NCBI GenBank assembly: GCA_029204225.1
Contig: CM055105.1
Span: forward strand, 15,272,632 to 15,336,631
DNA from: Diphasiastrum complanatum
Taxonomy: Eukaryota > Streptophyta > Lycopodiopsida > Lycopodiales > Lycopodiaceae
DNA: 64,000 nt
Reading direction: 5' to 3'
Both the position numbers and the translations under genes were made by a program. Position 1 is the stretch's first letter; the number at the start of each line of letters is the position of its first letter. The notes beneath the pieces are model-generated. The model had not been told where the DNA came from, searched no databases, and saw only the letters and a program-made list of their open reading frames with translations. Below are positions 1-10,240 of this stretch, in pieces.

Positions 1-1060
1 ATCAGAATAAGAATAAGTAGTTAATGTCAAAGCATCATTTGTATTTCCATTATAACTCAAAGCATATGCATAGTGCTTAGTGGCTTGAATGTATCTTAGT
101 ACTCTGAGTAGAGCCTTCCAGTGAGGTAGGCCGAGATTGGACATAAATTATCATAATGTCCTGACTATATATGCTAGATCAGGTCTGGTGCAGACCATGG
201 CGTACATGATTGATCCGACTATCGACTGATAGGTGTATTTGCACATCTCTTTCTTCTCTGCCTCAGTCTTCAGGCACATATCCTTTGACAGTTTGCATCT
301 TGGCTCCATAGGCGAGTCTATTGACTTGTAGTTTTCCATGCGATTCCTGTAGAGTACACTGGTTAGATACCTTTTTTGACTTAATGTGATACTCCTCATC
401 ACTCTGTATCTGTTTATCTCAATCCCCAAAAGGAGTGCAGAGGGCCTGAATCAGTCATTTCGAATTCCTTCGACAGAAGAGTCTTCTTCTCATAAAGTAA
501 CTAACTCGAATTGTTGATGATCAGTGAGTCATCAACGCATAGAGCTACTATGACATAGCTTGAGCCTCTGTATTTGAAATAAACATTCGAGTCAACAAAG
601 TTCGGAATGAAGTCATGCCACAACAAGAATCGATTCATTCTATCAATCCGGACCCTTGGAACTTGCTTTAGCCTATAGAGAGATTTTTGCAGCTTACATA
701 CTTTCTGTTCTTGGCCTTGAAGGACGTAACCTTTAGGTTTATATATATATTTTTTTTTCTTCTTGTATATATTCATTCAGAAAGGCAGTCTGAACATTTT
801 TTTGGTGTATTTTCAAATCTTCGACAGCTACGAAGGCAAATAAAGATCAAATTGATTGAAGTCTTGCTACTGAACTATATGTCTCAGAGTAGTCAATCCC
901 ATAAGTCCGTTCGTATCCTTTGATGACTAGACAAGCTTTCCATTTGGCTACTAAACCATCTGGATTGAGCTTCAGCTTGAAGATCCACTTAGTGCCGATG
1001 ATTTTTGCATCTATAGGAGCTTTGACAAGATGTCGGGTCTTATATTATACTCAGCATGCA
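1..1060 (-). pseudogene. Ty1/copia reverse transcriptase-RNase H relic
   Basis: Reading leftward from about 1060, several frames encode copia RT pieces: the GTKWIFKLK-type entry and the YGIDYSETYS block near 1000-850, then KVCKLQKSLYRLKQ and the catalytic-type segment ALCVDDSLI (776-501), then the RT tail ending VGSIMYAMVCTRPDLAYI (429-151). RNase H remnants (HWKALLRVLRYI-like) occupy 150-1. In the family the catalytic motif is YVDD; here it is CVDD. The frames are interrupted by stops and shifts, and gag, protease and integrase are missing, replaced on the right by a (GA)n tract. The orientation matches the LTR and primer site at 1461-1794, so this is probably the 3' part of that element with its middle lost. 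The left part runs off the window. Confidence 0.85.
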
Positions 1061-1073
1061 TGGCAAGGTCGTC

Positions 1074-1240
<167 letters not shown>

Positions 1241-1460
1241 ATTTACATAATGTACAGGAGCTCAAGATTTGAGACGAATTCAAATTATTTGTGTCTGATG
1301 ACATGAATACTAAAGAGTCGAATTCTGGTGTGTTGGAGTGATGCTTAATTCCAATAGAGGGAAGTCTTCACTATCCAGGCCAAGAAATTTGACTCGTCCG
1401 CCTCTAGAATTGTGCATATCTTAGATTGGATGCTACTGATAGAAGCCATAGTTTGAGTAA

Positions 1461-1476
1461 CCAGGCTCTGATACCA
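1461..1476 (-). other. Primer-binding site of a copia element
   Basis: On the minus strand this reads TGGTATCAGAGCCTGG, the usual complement to the 3' end of initiator tRNA-Met. It lies one base from the LTR terminus at 1478, which fixes the element as minus-strand with its 5' LTR to the right. Confidence 0.85.
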
Positions 1477-1477
1477 C

Positions 1478-1794
1478 TGTTGCGCTATTATTCCACTTAG
1501 TCTGGATAAGAGCTGATCTCCTATAGCTGTGGCTACTGCTCCAGACTATGATTAGTCATCTTCCGAGTGACAAATTGACATTGCAGATCTGTTATAAATT
1601 TATGAACAGTAGATAATGTTTAATAACAACGGATATATATCTACTATAAGCAAGCATCAAAATCATTCATAGATTGCATACAATAGGAAAAATGTTGCAA
1701 CTCTATTTTTTTCATAAATAAGTTAACAACAACAATTTTAGCACTGGCCGTTTCCCAGATCAATGCGTCGGTGCAAGAGAGGTATTTTCTCTCA
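1478..1794 (-). mobile_element. Copia 5' LTR (minus orientation)
   Basis: The inner edge is set by the primer site and the terminus ...GCGCAACA. The outer edge is placed at a TGAG start by comparison with the related LTR at 41540-41853, which matches over nearly its whole length in the opposite orientation. The outer edge is uncertain by about 10 bp, because both copies also share roughly ten bases beyond the proposed start. Confidence 0.7.
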
Positions 1795-1799
1795 CGAGG

Positions 1800-2210
1800 A
1801 ACTACTTGGTGGATCTAACATTCTTGATGTTGATGACATGGTTGATGGTTCTTTGGATGGTGATGGTGGAGATGCAGATCATCAAGGGAAAAATAAAAAC
1901 CTTCAAGGATCACTTATGATAAGAAGGGCAAGAACGTGGAAGTAACTCATTTTGTTTTTCTCACATATTTTGGTGAATCTTGTTGTGTAGATGATGCTAT
2001 GCAAGTGGATGTTGGTTCTCATGGTTTTCAGGCAACTAATGGATCTGGAAAAGAGGTTTTAGCAAATGATTTTGATGTTCAAGTGGAAGACCAAGAGATT
2101 GATCTCAGAGGGATTCAACTACACAAAAGAAAAGGTGGCAATTTAGAGCTAGTCAAGAGAATCAAAGGAGAGTCAATTGGCAAAGTTGTTTTGGATCTTT
2201 GTCTCCTTCT
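1800..2210 (+). pseudogene. Diverged fragment of the non-autonomous gag-fusion element
   Basis: Residues read from about 2083 (VEDQEIDLRG... then GGNLELVKRIKGES... VLDLC) align with residues about 710-747 of the 1030-residue protein at 10241-13333 (LEDQEVDLG... SGNSKLVKSIKEE... ILDLF). The DNA is similar too. The upstream acidic stretch (ILDVDDMVDGSLDGDGGD, about 1820-1880) may belong to the same ORF but I could not align it. The frame is broken near 1940. No gag or LTR of that family is present here. This is an old relic, much more diverged than the copy at 8.4-14 kb, and it lies beside the outer edge of the copia LTR. Confidence 0.65.
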
Positions 2211-2357
2211 GCGTGTGCACAAGAGCGATATTACGACCGTACATATTTCTTTTGTGCGTCGTTAGCTTTCTCTTTCATTACTTTCATTGTCTACACTCGC
2301 ACAAGACCAATACGTCCTATACTGCCCTCATGTCTAGGGTCAAACAGAACCGGAGGG

Positions 2358-2722
2358 CATTAGAGGAGTTTTGAGTTCCAAAAAGACCCTTTAAGAATTC
2401 GTGCAAGATGTCTTTTTTATTATTAAAATATTATGACACTAATACTTTTGACTTGCCATAACTTTTTAATCGTAGCTCAAAAGTATGTCATCTACCATGT
2501 CATTGGAAAGCCCTTGTCAAGCGCTTTCCAATGCATCAAACTTTGCTAAATTCGGACTTACCACTAAAAAGTTATGCCATTTTTAGTATGTACTCAAAAA
2601 GTTACATTACGTAGATTTCAAATTTGAGTGTTTTGATTGGTCCATGTGTAAGAAAAAATTGAGAAAAAAAATAAAAAGAATCTTTACAAAGGGTCTTTTC
2701 TGGATTTAGAACTCCTCTAATG
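2358..2722. mobile_element. MITE, copy A (terminal inverted repeats about 35 bp)
   Basis: It begins CATTAGAGGAGTT and ends AACTCCTCTAATG. The inverted match continues inward through the AAAAGACCCTTT block. A 378-bp relative lies in reverse orientation at 58528-58905. There is no coding capacity. A clear target-site duplication is not visible, so the superfamily is open. Confidence 0.8.
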
Positions 2723-2751
2723 ATTTCTTCTCTCTTGGGACTGTATCCACT

Positions 2752-3068
2752 AGTACCCCTGCTGTTAATCCTCCATAGCAAACCAGGCGTAACAGGTGCA
2801 GATGGCTCTCTGAGATTAAGAAATATCAGAGATTCACCCTGCTCCTGAAACCAAGAGCCCCTTTCCACATAACGGTTCGTCTGATTACCCAGGATAATCT
2901 GTAGAGTGATGTCAGGTTCACACACGGAGCATTGCAATGTTTGCAGGAATCCGTGAGGACTATTTGGCTCTTTCTTTTGAAGATTCTTTTTGGATTTCCA
3001 TCCATGCCAAACGGGTCACCATAATGCCTAAAGATTTTCAGATTCTATATAGAATGAGGGAGAGACAT
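2752..3068 (+). pseudogene. Histone H3-fold relic (H3 or CENH3-like)
   Basis: The frame from 2752 reads, with one stop near the start and another mid-way, SEIKKYQRFTLLLK, APFHITVRLITQD, SDVRFTHGALQCLQES. It then shifts frame at about 2947 into EDYLALSFEDSFW and IHAKRVTIMPKDFQ. These align in order with the H3 core: REIRKYQ, LPFQRLVREIAQDF, DLRF, LQEA, YLVGLFED, IHAKRVTIMPKD. The MPKD block is H3-like, while the APF, EDYL and KDF residues are more like centromeric H3. No intron is visible in about 300 bp, so it could be retroposed. It is clearly dead: two stops and a frameshift. The N-terminal tail is lost or unrecognisable. Confidence 0.75.
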
Positions 3069-3071
3069 TGT

Positions 3072-3200
3072 AGATCCCACTGCTCCCCGGGACAAACCCC
3101 TTGATAGGACCAACCTTCCCACTAAGAGGCCTCGCAAGCAACCTGCCCCTAGAAGGAGCAAGCCGTCCTCTTCTCAGCTCCCAAAAAGGTCTGACGTATG
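3072..3200 (+). other. Open Lys/Arg/Pro-rich tail after the H3 relic
   Basis: In a third frame the sequence stays open to a TGA at 3198-3200 and encodes a basic Pro/Ser-rich stretch (LPTKRPRKQPAPRRSK and following). It resembles a histone tail in composition only. Whether it belonged to the H3 relic is unknown. Confidence 0.25.
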
Positions 3201-4147
3201 AACCTCCAAGCTTCCACATCTAGAGGTGATGGAATTGTAAATACTGTAGCCCTTGATATTGTGGTTGGATTCTGATGAATATTTAAAATTTGAGAAAGAT
3301 ATTTCAGATGCGATAGATAGTATTGGCATGCCAATCCTCTTCCAAATAGAAGAGATTGGTTTTACTCTTAATTTAAGAATCCCAGATTGTATGCAAATGA
3401 AGGATAGAAGGGCCTCTATCAGCGATCCCGTGATTGAGACGGGTCTCCCCTTACTGCAATATGACAAGTCTCCCCTTACTGCAATATGATATTGCAAGCG
3501 ATTCCATGAAAGAAGTGTCGCTTCTCAACAATTATTTTCTGCAAGGCATCAAGGACAACAACGACACTTTGTCGCACTATATCCTTGGTGCTTGCTCACC
3601 TGTTGTGAAGTTTATGTTAATGCCTTATCATACCAAGTACTATCTCTTTACTTGTCAAATTCTTTACTTATCTACTTCTTTACTTGTAAATACTGTACGC
3701 GACACTGTGTTTTTACACGTGATTCGTGACAGGCGAAAAAGGCGACACTGCCTTACAAAATGTCGAAGGTTTATCTAATGGAATTCTTCATGGTTTTTTG
3801 CAGTGATCACTGGAGCTTAATTGTAATTTATGTAAAATTACAGATAATAATATCGTACATCTTTTTTGTGTAAAGATGAATTCTGCCAGCAACACAAACA
3901 AGGATATTGACTCGCTGCTGCTGAAGATATGTAAATATTTTTCAATAGAGAATCCCACTTCAGGAAAATGTGAAATTGTCAACATTGAGGTAATCATTGA
4001 ACATTTTTGGTGTATTTTTGTTTATCATCATTGTTGAGCGTCTGGACCTTCATCCCATTATTAATCAATTGAATGTATTGTAGACACCCTAGCAAAATGA
4101 CTCATTTAGCTGTGCGTGGTGTACTCTATACAATGCAAAATTATTTT
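3201..4147. other. No recognisable gene
   Basis: Only short overlapping ORFs on both strands with no recognisable motif. The region contains a perfect tandem repeat of about 20 bp (CTCCCCTTACTGCAATATGA) at 3446-3490. I see no LTR, TIR or promoter. Confidence 0.5.
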
Positions 4148-4738
4148 TTATGTGGTACAATCTTCAAGAGGATGTTGATATTTCAATGTAAGTTTTCGTT
4201 GTGCTTGTTTTCTGCCTCCAGATAGAGTTGGAGCTGAGGATGGTGCCGGTTTTGTCTCAAAGAATAATACCACTTCTGTTCCTCTCAGCTCGCTGACTAC
4301 GGCTGTGGCAATTTCAGCTGTCTCCATCATTGTTTATTCACATTCTCGCATCATTTCATGCAAGTTTTGAAGAGCAATCATCCCATCGAGTAAATTTCCA
4401 TGATATCTACGCAATGCACCAGTTGAGTCATGAATTTCGGGTGCCTCCCTATAATGCACTGTATCCGAGCAAGACAGAACAAAACGACGTTCTTCTCCAT
4501 TAGAACCCCGGATCATGAATTCAACCCTTTCAATCAACATGGTTTCAAACATTATAGTTGCCCGCACCACACCTATAGTTTCAACATCCTCCATAAAAAA
4601 TCCAGGCTCACCAACCGATACTTTGGAGACAACGACGAAGACTTTCATGTATTGCCCGCTGGAACTAGGTTTTTGAACAATTTTCCATGCCTCTGTAAAG
4701 AAAATTGGATTCGCATCACCAACAGGCATGGATTTCAT
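4148..4738 (-). CDS. Hypothetical ORF pair, function unknown
   Basis: A 134-codon frame runs leftward from an ATG at 4738 to a stop at 4334. A second frame of 60 codons opens immediately after (ATGATG at 4330) and ends at 4148. Codon content looks protein-like (for example VKVFVVVSKVSVGEPG-type hydrophobic strands and an MIRGSNGEERRFVLSCSD segment), but I recognise no family. The ATG at 4738 follows an in-frame TGA a few codons upstream. It could be one exon of a degraded gene or a transposon accessory ORF. No promoter or neighbour helps. Confidence 0.3.
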
Positions 4739-4828
4739 TCAAATCACCGCGCCATTTCATTTTTGCAGCTTTTAAACTTTGCCTATTCTTCCTTGAGCCC
4801 ACATAAATTTCGCGTTCCTCACCTTGCA

Positions 4829-6458
4829 CTGAGGGATAAATGCTACAACCAACCAAGTATAGTTTTAGAATTCAGAAAACACTAAACATAAACAAGCCCT
4901 AAACGCTATCCATCATTCATTTGCAACCACCATTCATCATTCATTCATATTCCTATTCCCACTCATTCATACTCCACTTTGATTATATTTCAGTAGTTAT
5001 ATTTCTATTCTATTCATTATATTCATTATATTTCTTTTCAATTCTATAACACAAAATCTTTTGGAATAGGACAAGAAGATGACCCGTTTTTTAAGAGCCC
5101 TTACAATTTTTTGTTAATTCACCTAAATTTTAAATTTTAATAATTAACCTTTTTTTCTTGCATGCTCTATTTTGCAAATATTATAAATTTGTGTGCATGA
5201 TGAAAAATTCTGTAAAAATCATACATTCATTGAAAATTACAGAAATCAAATTCATGCAATTTGTTGTCGCTAAAAATTATTGTCTGAATAAGCTTAAGGT
5301 TTTGCAAAAGATTTGTTTAAGATTTTGCAATATATTTATTTGAGATTTTTGCAAAAATATGGGATTTTAAGAAGGTCAACATTTTCTCAATGAGTTTCAA
5401 ACTAAACTTATAATTTAGCATTTGAAAAAGTGTTACAAGACACGAATTTTTAATGAAACTTAAGTACGTAAGTAATGTACCCTAATAAACATGTTTAAAC
5501 ATTTTCTATGTGCAACAATCATGTACAATTAAAATGCTTCAATACTTCATCAGAAGAATATTTCATACTGATAACTATGCATAGCAGGACCAAGATTGTG
5601 CATAGCAGGAACGAGCAAGGCTACTGTCATGGGGTGATATTCAAAAGTAAGAATCTCGTTGTTAACAAGAATGTCTATGATTGAAGTTATGGGAAAAACT
5701 GTTGGAAATTAAGCCAACAATTGTCTCCTTGGAATCATAACTTAGACAGCCAAACTATTTGAAGAACATCTTCAACGGGCTTCCTATCATTTCAAATTCA
5801 GATGTTAAGTTCAATAAGACTTGGCCATCTTCAACTACTTCCAAAAACTAGCATTTAGAATAAGTCTGCAGAAACACTTTACTTTTTCAATAGTCTGTAG
5901 AATTACACTAAGTGTCGCACAACTCACATTTTTCACACTTTCCAAAAAATGCAACACTTCAACAAATTGAAGGAAAAACATAAGTGTCGCATATTTCGCA
6001 TTTGTCACATTTTCTCGAAAATTGGAACACTTGCCTTCGGTTTCTTCCTTTCAACTATTTTGAAGAAGTCAACTTATTCAAAGTTCAAAAGTTTAACTAT
6101 TTTCAACACCTTCGACTTCTTCGCATTTTCTCGAAAAATGTGAAGAGAGAGAAAATTCTCGAAGGCCATCTATTTTCATGAGTTAAACTATTTAAAAGAC
6201 ACCTTCGCCTTTTTCAGGGCACCTTGGCATTTTTATAGATACCTTCGTCTTTTTGCAAAAAATGTGAAGAGAGAGAAAAATCCTGAAGGTCGTCTATTTT
6301 GAACAAGGAACGTTCCAGACACTTCCCTGGAAAATGCGAGGTGAGAGATTTGCAGCGTCCTCATCCGCGTCAACATTTCTGATTCGTTGACCGTATATAC
6401 TATGTATAGTTGTCACAAAAGCCATATACTTGCAAACACAACAGCTTACCTAATTAGG
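4829..6458 (+). repeat. Dispersed repeat, copy A (about 1.6 kb)
   Basis: Matches 49381-50747 in inverted orientation, from a TGAGGGATAAATGC start to the palindrome CCTAATTAGG. It is AT-rich and noncoding. Both copies keep a weakly conserved small frame (about 60-84 codons, starting MHALFCKY), but its stops differ. The right third holds diverged repeats of an ACCTTCG..TTTTTGC motif. Class unknown: the termini are neither TG..CA nor obvious inverted repeats. Confidence 0.7.
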
Positions 6459-7059
6459 TGACAACCATTTATTGTAGTTAATACATGGATAAAATCTATA
6501 AATGGATAATCCAGGCACACTCTATGTGATGCTCTGTCCATGAGACATATTATTTGAGCCTCCCATTTACGCCACCATTTGGTTGTAATTCCTATTCATT
6601 GTGCTTTAGTGTAATAACAACAACACGTTTTCTATCTGTGTATAACGTAGATAAATGCTTGTTGTGATTAAATGCACATTATTGTTGTTTGGTCACGCTT
6701 GTTTACTCACTCCGACTCCTTCACTTCTGATCAGACGATGGCTGTCTTTGACGCCTAAGGAACTCGCATTATCACACTGCTATTTCTATCTATTTCAGAA
6801 CTGAATTTCTCATACAAAATCCAGAAATACCACACACCTACAAATCATTTCTAATCTCTTCGGTGGACCGTACTCTCGTTTTTGTGAGAATAAACTAATT
6901 TATAAGATCCTGTTGGGTTGTGATTATACTTAGCATGATCTTTCTATTAGATTGGTTTTGCATTTAGCAGCTAATTGTAACAGGAGTGCTATTCCATAAT
7001 ACTCCTACTCTCTTCTCTGTTCACGTTCTTCGTGTTCTTCGCACTCTCTTGCCCCATCA
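6459..7059 (+). mobile_element. Copia 5' LTR
   Basis: Starts TGACAACC directly after the dispersed repeat and ends CCCCATCA, one base before the primer site. No matching 3' LTR occurs in the window. Confidence 0.65.
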
Positions 7060-7060
7060 G

Positions 7061-7076
7061 ATTGGTATCAGAGCGT
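7061..7076 (+). other. Primer-binding site
   Basis: ATTGGTATCAGAGCGT, the tRNA-Met-type primer site, follows the LTR end. Confidence 0.8.
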
Positions 7077-7127
7077 AGCTCAGATAAACCGAGAGATTAC
7101 GTTTGTTCTATTTGTATTACTGTTACC

Positions 7128-7292
7128 ATGTCTTATATTGGTAGCACTTGGTCTTCATCATTCAATGAAGCTAGAATCATTGACAAGTTCAATGGATCTA
7201 ACTTCTATATCTGGAAGTTAAAACTCCGGATGATATTGATAGGTAGAGATCTTTGCATTAGAGGAAGTTTGAATATCAAAAAGACCCTTTAA
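7128..7292 (+). pseudogene. Truncated copia gag N-terminus
   Basis: An ATG at 7128 opens a frame with the copia gag signature IIDKFNGSNFYIWKLKLRMIL, followed by GRDLCI. It is cut off after about 50 codons, and the last 18 bases (CAAAAAGACCCTTTAAGA) resemble the MITE terminus at 2374-2395. The rest of the element is absent. Confidence 0.7.
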
Positions 7293-7686
7293 GAAATGCC
7301 ATGTAGGATAAAGAAAAATATCAAAATAAAAAAAACAATATTGCTTATTTGGTTGCCCCCACCACTCCCGAGGCCTCCTCAACTTCCAATGATCTAACCG
7401 TAGTGTCTACAATCACAATTAACAATTCTAAACTGCTCACAGTCTAACTTGTCAAAATTTGAAAATATGACCGCCACCACAAATTCAAATCAGGGAAAAA
7501 AGCATCCCTCCACTGGAATAAAAATTTGAGCCGCATCTCCAAATATGAACCCCATCTTCACATTAAACTGAGATTATGAGCACCATCTCCAAATATAAGC
7601 TCCATCTCCACATCGGAGTGAAAATATGAGCGCCATCTCCAAATTTAAATCAGATAGAGTATATAATATAATTAAAGATAAGTACT
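7293..7686. repeat. Noncoding, imperfect short repeats upstream of transposon gene 1
   Basis: Contains about five degenerate copies of a motif like AATATGAGC(G/A)CCATCTCC within 7500-7660, then a TTTTGTTTTGT-rich stretch. It may be the subterminal or promoter region of the DNA transposon. No inverted match to the other end was found. Confidence 0.35.
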
Positions 7687-8365
7687 TTGTTTTGTTTTGT
7701 ATTGTTTTGTTTTGTCTTGCTTTATGTAATGACGACATTGTATCACCTACGTTTGGATATTCCTAATGGTTTGGCACCCATACAGAGACGAGGAGGCAAA
7801 GGAGTTCCAATATCTGCTGCTGATCGTTCCCGTTATAGAATAGAAGGCAAAAAGAACTTGGATTTGTAGACCGACGGATCATTGTATCATCAAGATCCTA
7901 GCACATTGACTCATCCCACATTCTCTTCAATAACTAATCTAATAATATGGAAATGCAATGGGCATACTGGATTATTAGGATATTGTGAGGGATTGCAAAA
8001 CTATGGAAATCAGTTTTCAATGAAAAAAATTCACTTTTTAGAATGTGAGTTGATACGCATATCCTCTTTTTATCAAAAAACAGATTGTCATGTCCAAAAG
8101 ACTTTAGAGGAAAAAATAAAAGAAATAATGAATCATTACAGAAGAATAATGATTCATTACAGAAGACAACGTTCGATATCAAATCAGAATTAGATCGAAT
8201 GCAATCAATCTTACAATCTATTCGTATGGAAATCTTGCAATTACTGAAGGATGAGGAGGCTAAGAAGAAGGAGGCTAGGAGTAAGAAGCGAAAGCGGGAA
8301 AGTCGCAAGGATATTCAGACCCTTTCAAAAAGAGGTTATCGAAATAGAAGAATTTCAACATTCAA
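7687..8365 (+). pseudogene. Transposon gene 1, upstream exon(s)
   Basis: The frame 8085-8365 encodes a charged region (RKDIQTLSKRGYRNRR near the end, preceded by Lys/Glu-rich sequence), which ends at a canonical donor CAA|GTAAGC at 8366. The intron, minus the inserted element, is 89 bp and ends TTTTTGCAG at 14031. Copy B keeps the same intron uninterrupted. An upstream frame (7687-7869) may be an earlier exon, but its stop at 7869 and frame changes leave this open. A 22-bp tandem duplication (8127-8170) lies in the coding region. Function: presumably the N-terminal part of a transposase. Confidence 0.5.
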
Positions 8366-8415
8366 GTAAGCATACTCTGATTTTTTGTAACTTGATTATG
8401 GTTTTATTTCTACTA

Positions 8416-8420
8416 CTATG
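8416..8420. repeat. Target-site duplication CTATG (left)
   Basis: CTATG at 8416-8420 is repeated at 13993-13997, flanking the LTR element exactly. The unoccupied site is visible in copy B. Confidence 0.9.
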
Positions 8421-9067
8421 TGTGAAAATTGTCAACATTTCCTTGTCTAGTTTTAGGCCAAAATTGCTAAAAATGGCACATAGTTTAGGATCTGACTTTT
8501 CACACGTGTGAAACAGGTCTAGATATTTTTAGTAAGTGTATTTTTTCAGTATGAAGAAGTGTCAAACTTCAAGACCTTCGAAATGAGTCCATTTTCATGT
8601 ATTTTGGACATATATGCCAATTTTACCTATATAGGGCATATTTTAGGTAAGGAGGGTCTAGAGAGAGGAGAGAGAGTCATCTCTCTCAGCTATATATAGC
8701 AGGTAGGCCGTGGAGAAACAGGTTGGAGCAGATCCATTGTATTCATTTGCTTAATGAGAGATTTTTCTATTGGGTTCTCCTTCCATTGTTGGCATTGTGT
8801 AGTGATTGAGTTCAAGCTTTGTGTGTATGATCTTAGGTGCTTTCCAAAAGTGGTAGGCTGATGTATTATGGACTGTATAATGCTATTTTGGGCCGCACTT
8901 GATGTTTATGGAAGTTTCCATTTGTGATAAATGCTTTTTGATCAAGTTCTTTGCATTCTAGGTAGCATAGAATGTGTTGCCAATTCCTAGCTTATGTAGT
9001 TTGGAGTGCAAGCATTCAAGCCAATGATCTTGGAGTTTAGATCCACTTAGGATCTGTATTTTTCACA
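8421..9067 (+). repeat. 5' LTR of the gag-fusion element
   Basis: 647 bp, TGTGAAAATTG...TTTTTCACA. It contains a TATA box (TATATATA at 8691-8698) and a palindromic G-box-type site CACACGTGTG at 8501-8510. Confidence 0.95.
8691..8698 (+). promoter_or_regulatory. LTR TATA box
   Basis: TATATATA followed by GCAGG in the middle of the LTR, placed where a Pol II core promoter of an LTR element is expected. It is preceded by a GAGAGAG tract. An identical copy lies in the 3' LTR. Confidence 0.6.
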
Positions 9068-9082
9068 TGGTATCAGAGCTGG
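9068..9082 (+). other. Primer-binding site
   Basis: TGGTATCAGAGCTGG immediately follows the 5' LTR. Confidence 0.92.
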
Positions 9083-10240
9083 TTGGCTTCTATTTACAGT
9101 AAGTATTCCATTTTTGGTGATATTTGGATGTTTGATCAAGTTCTAGCATGATTTTTGCATTGCTTTGTTGATCAAATCTTACTAACCTTTGTTTTGTGAG
9201 TTGAACTTGTGGATCAAAAGCATATTTCAGGTCTATTGAAGATCAGAGGCTGAAAAGAAACTATTTTGGATCAGATCATAACAGCTAATCATTTGTGATT
9301 GTGAGGCTTGTGCATATTCAATACTAACAATGTTCTTTTCAATCCTATTGTTGACAATCTCCATTCTTGGATGAACACTCTCCTTAAGTGGATGAAACTT
9401 CTCCTTAAGTGGATGACAAATGCTCTTTTGAGTGAGTTGTAATTCTCCTAAAGGCTGAGCAAAGCTCCCATTTGGATGAAAGATCCCCTTTTTTGGGTGA
9501 ACATATTGTAAGCTCCATTGTGAAGAGCATATTGTAAAGATTGTCATCAATTTTGGCATAAATTTTGGTGTACTTTGTTGAGCATGTAAGTAACTCTCCT
9601 TATGTAATTTGATTGGAGCATTTGCTGGAAGGTGTTAACCATTATGCAAGTGTGTTTTCAGGTTCTTAACAGGTTGAGGAACATTCTCATGTGAAGTGAT
9701 CTTAGATCTACATCTAAACACCAAGATTTGACAAGATAGTGAAGCTAGTCTTGTGATTCACTAAGTGTGCTCATTCATTCACCTCTAAATCTTGTATTTA
9801 TCACTTGCTGGAGTTTATAAACTTTTAGAAGTGTGGTTTACATGTGGTTTTACAGGTTGAATCAATATCTTAGTGTGTTGATCATATGTTGATCAAGTTT
9901 GTTCATTACTAGGTAATCTTGGCATCCTAGTTTTGGGTATTTTCTAAGAATGCAAGTAACTCTTCACACCATAACTTGATTTGGTCACTTGCTGGAAAGT
10001 TTGAGAGCTTAAGCAAGAGTGTGTTCAGGTTGGTTTGATTTTGTAATCCATTCTTAGTGTGTGCAAAGTGTTGCATGTGTTTCAATCTTCCTTTCTATGA
10101 TTGGAAACCATCTAGGTTCAAGATAGAAGTGTTTTAGGGTCCTAAATCTTCATAGATCTCTTTATCTATCATTTGTTGAGAGAAAAGTGAGTGCTAAGTG
10201 CTTTAGGACAAAACCTAAAAGTTGAAGAAACATTAGAATC
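9083..10240 (+). other. Long leader of the gag-fusion element with diverged internal repeats
   Basis: About 1.16 kb without a gene. It contains at least three diverged units, near 9590-9680, 9790-9870 and 9950-10040. Each has a CACTTGCTGGA-like block followed by a TTTTCAGGTT- or TTACAGGTT-like block, and the outer two also have GTAAGTAAC- or AAGTAACTC-like sequence upstream. These resemble splice donor and acceptor motifs, so the leader may be spliced. A short CTCCTTAAGTGGATGA duplication lies near 9381-9417. Confidence 0.5.

Noticed and set aside
4430-4885. 151-codon plus-strand ORF
   Set aside because: Antisense to the minus-strand frame at 4738-4334, which has a more protein-like composition; no motif on the plus strand.
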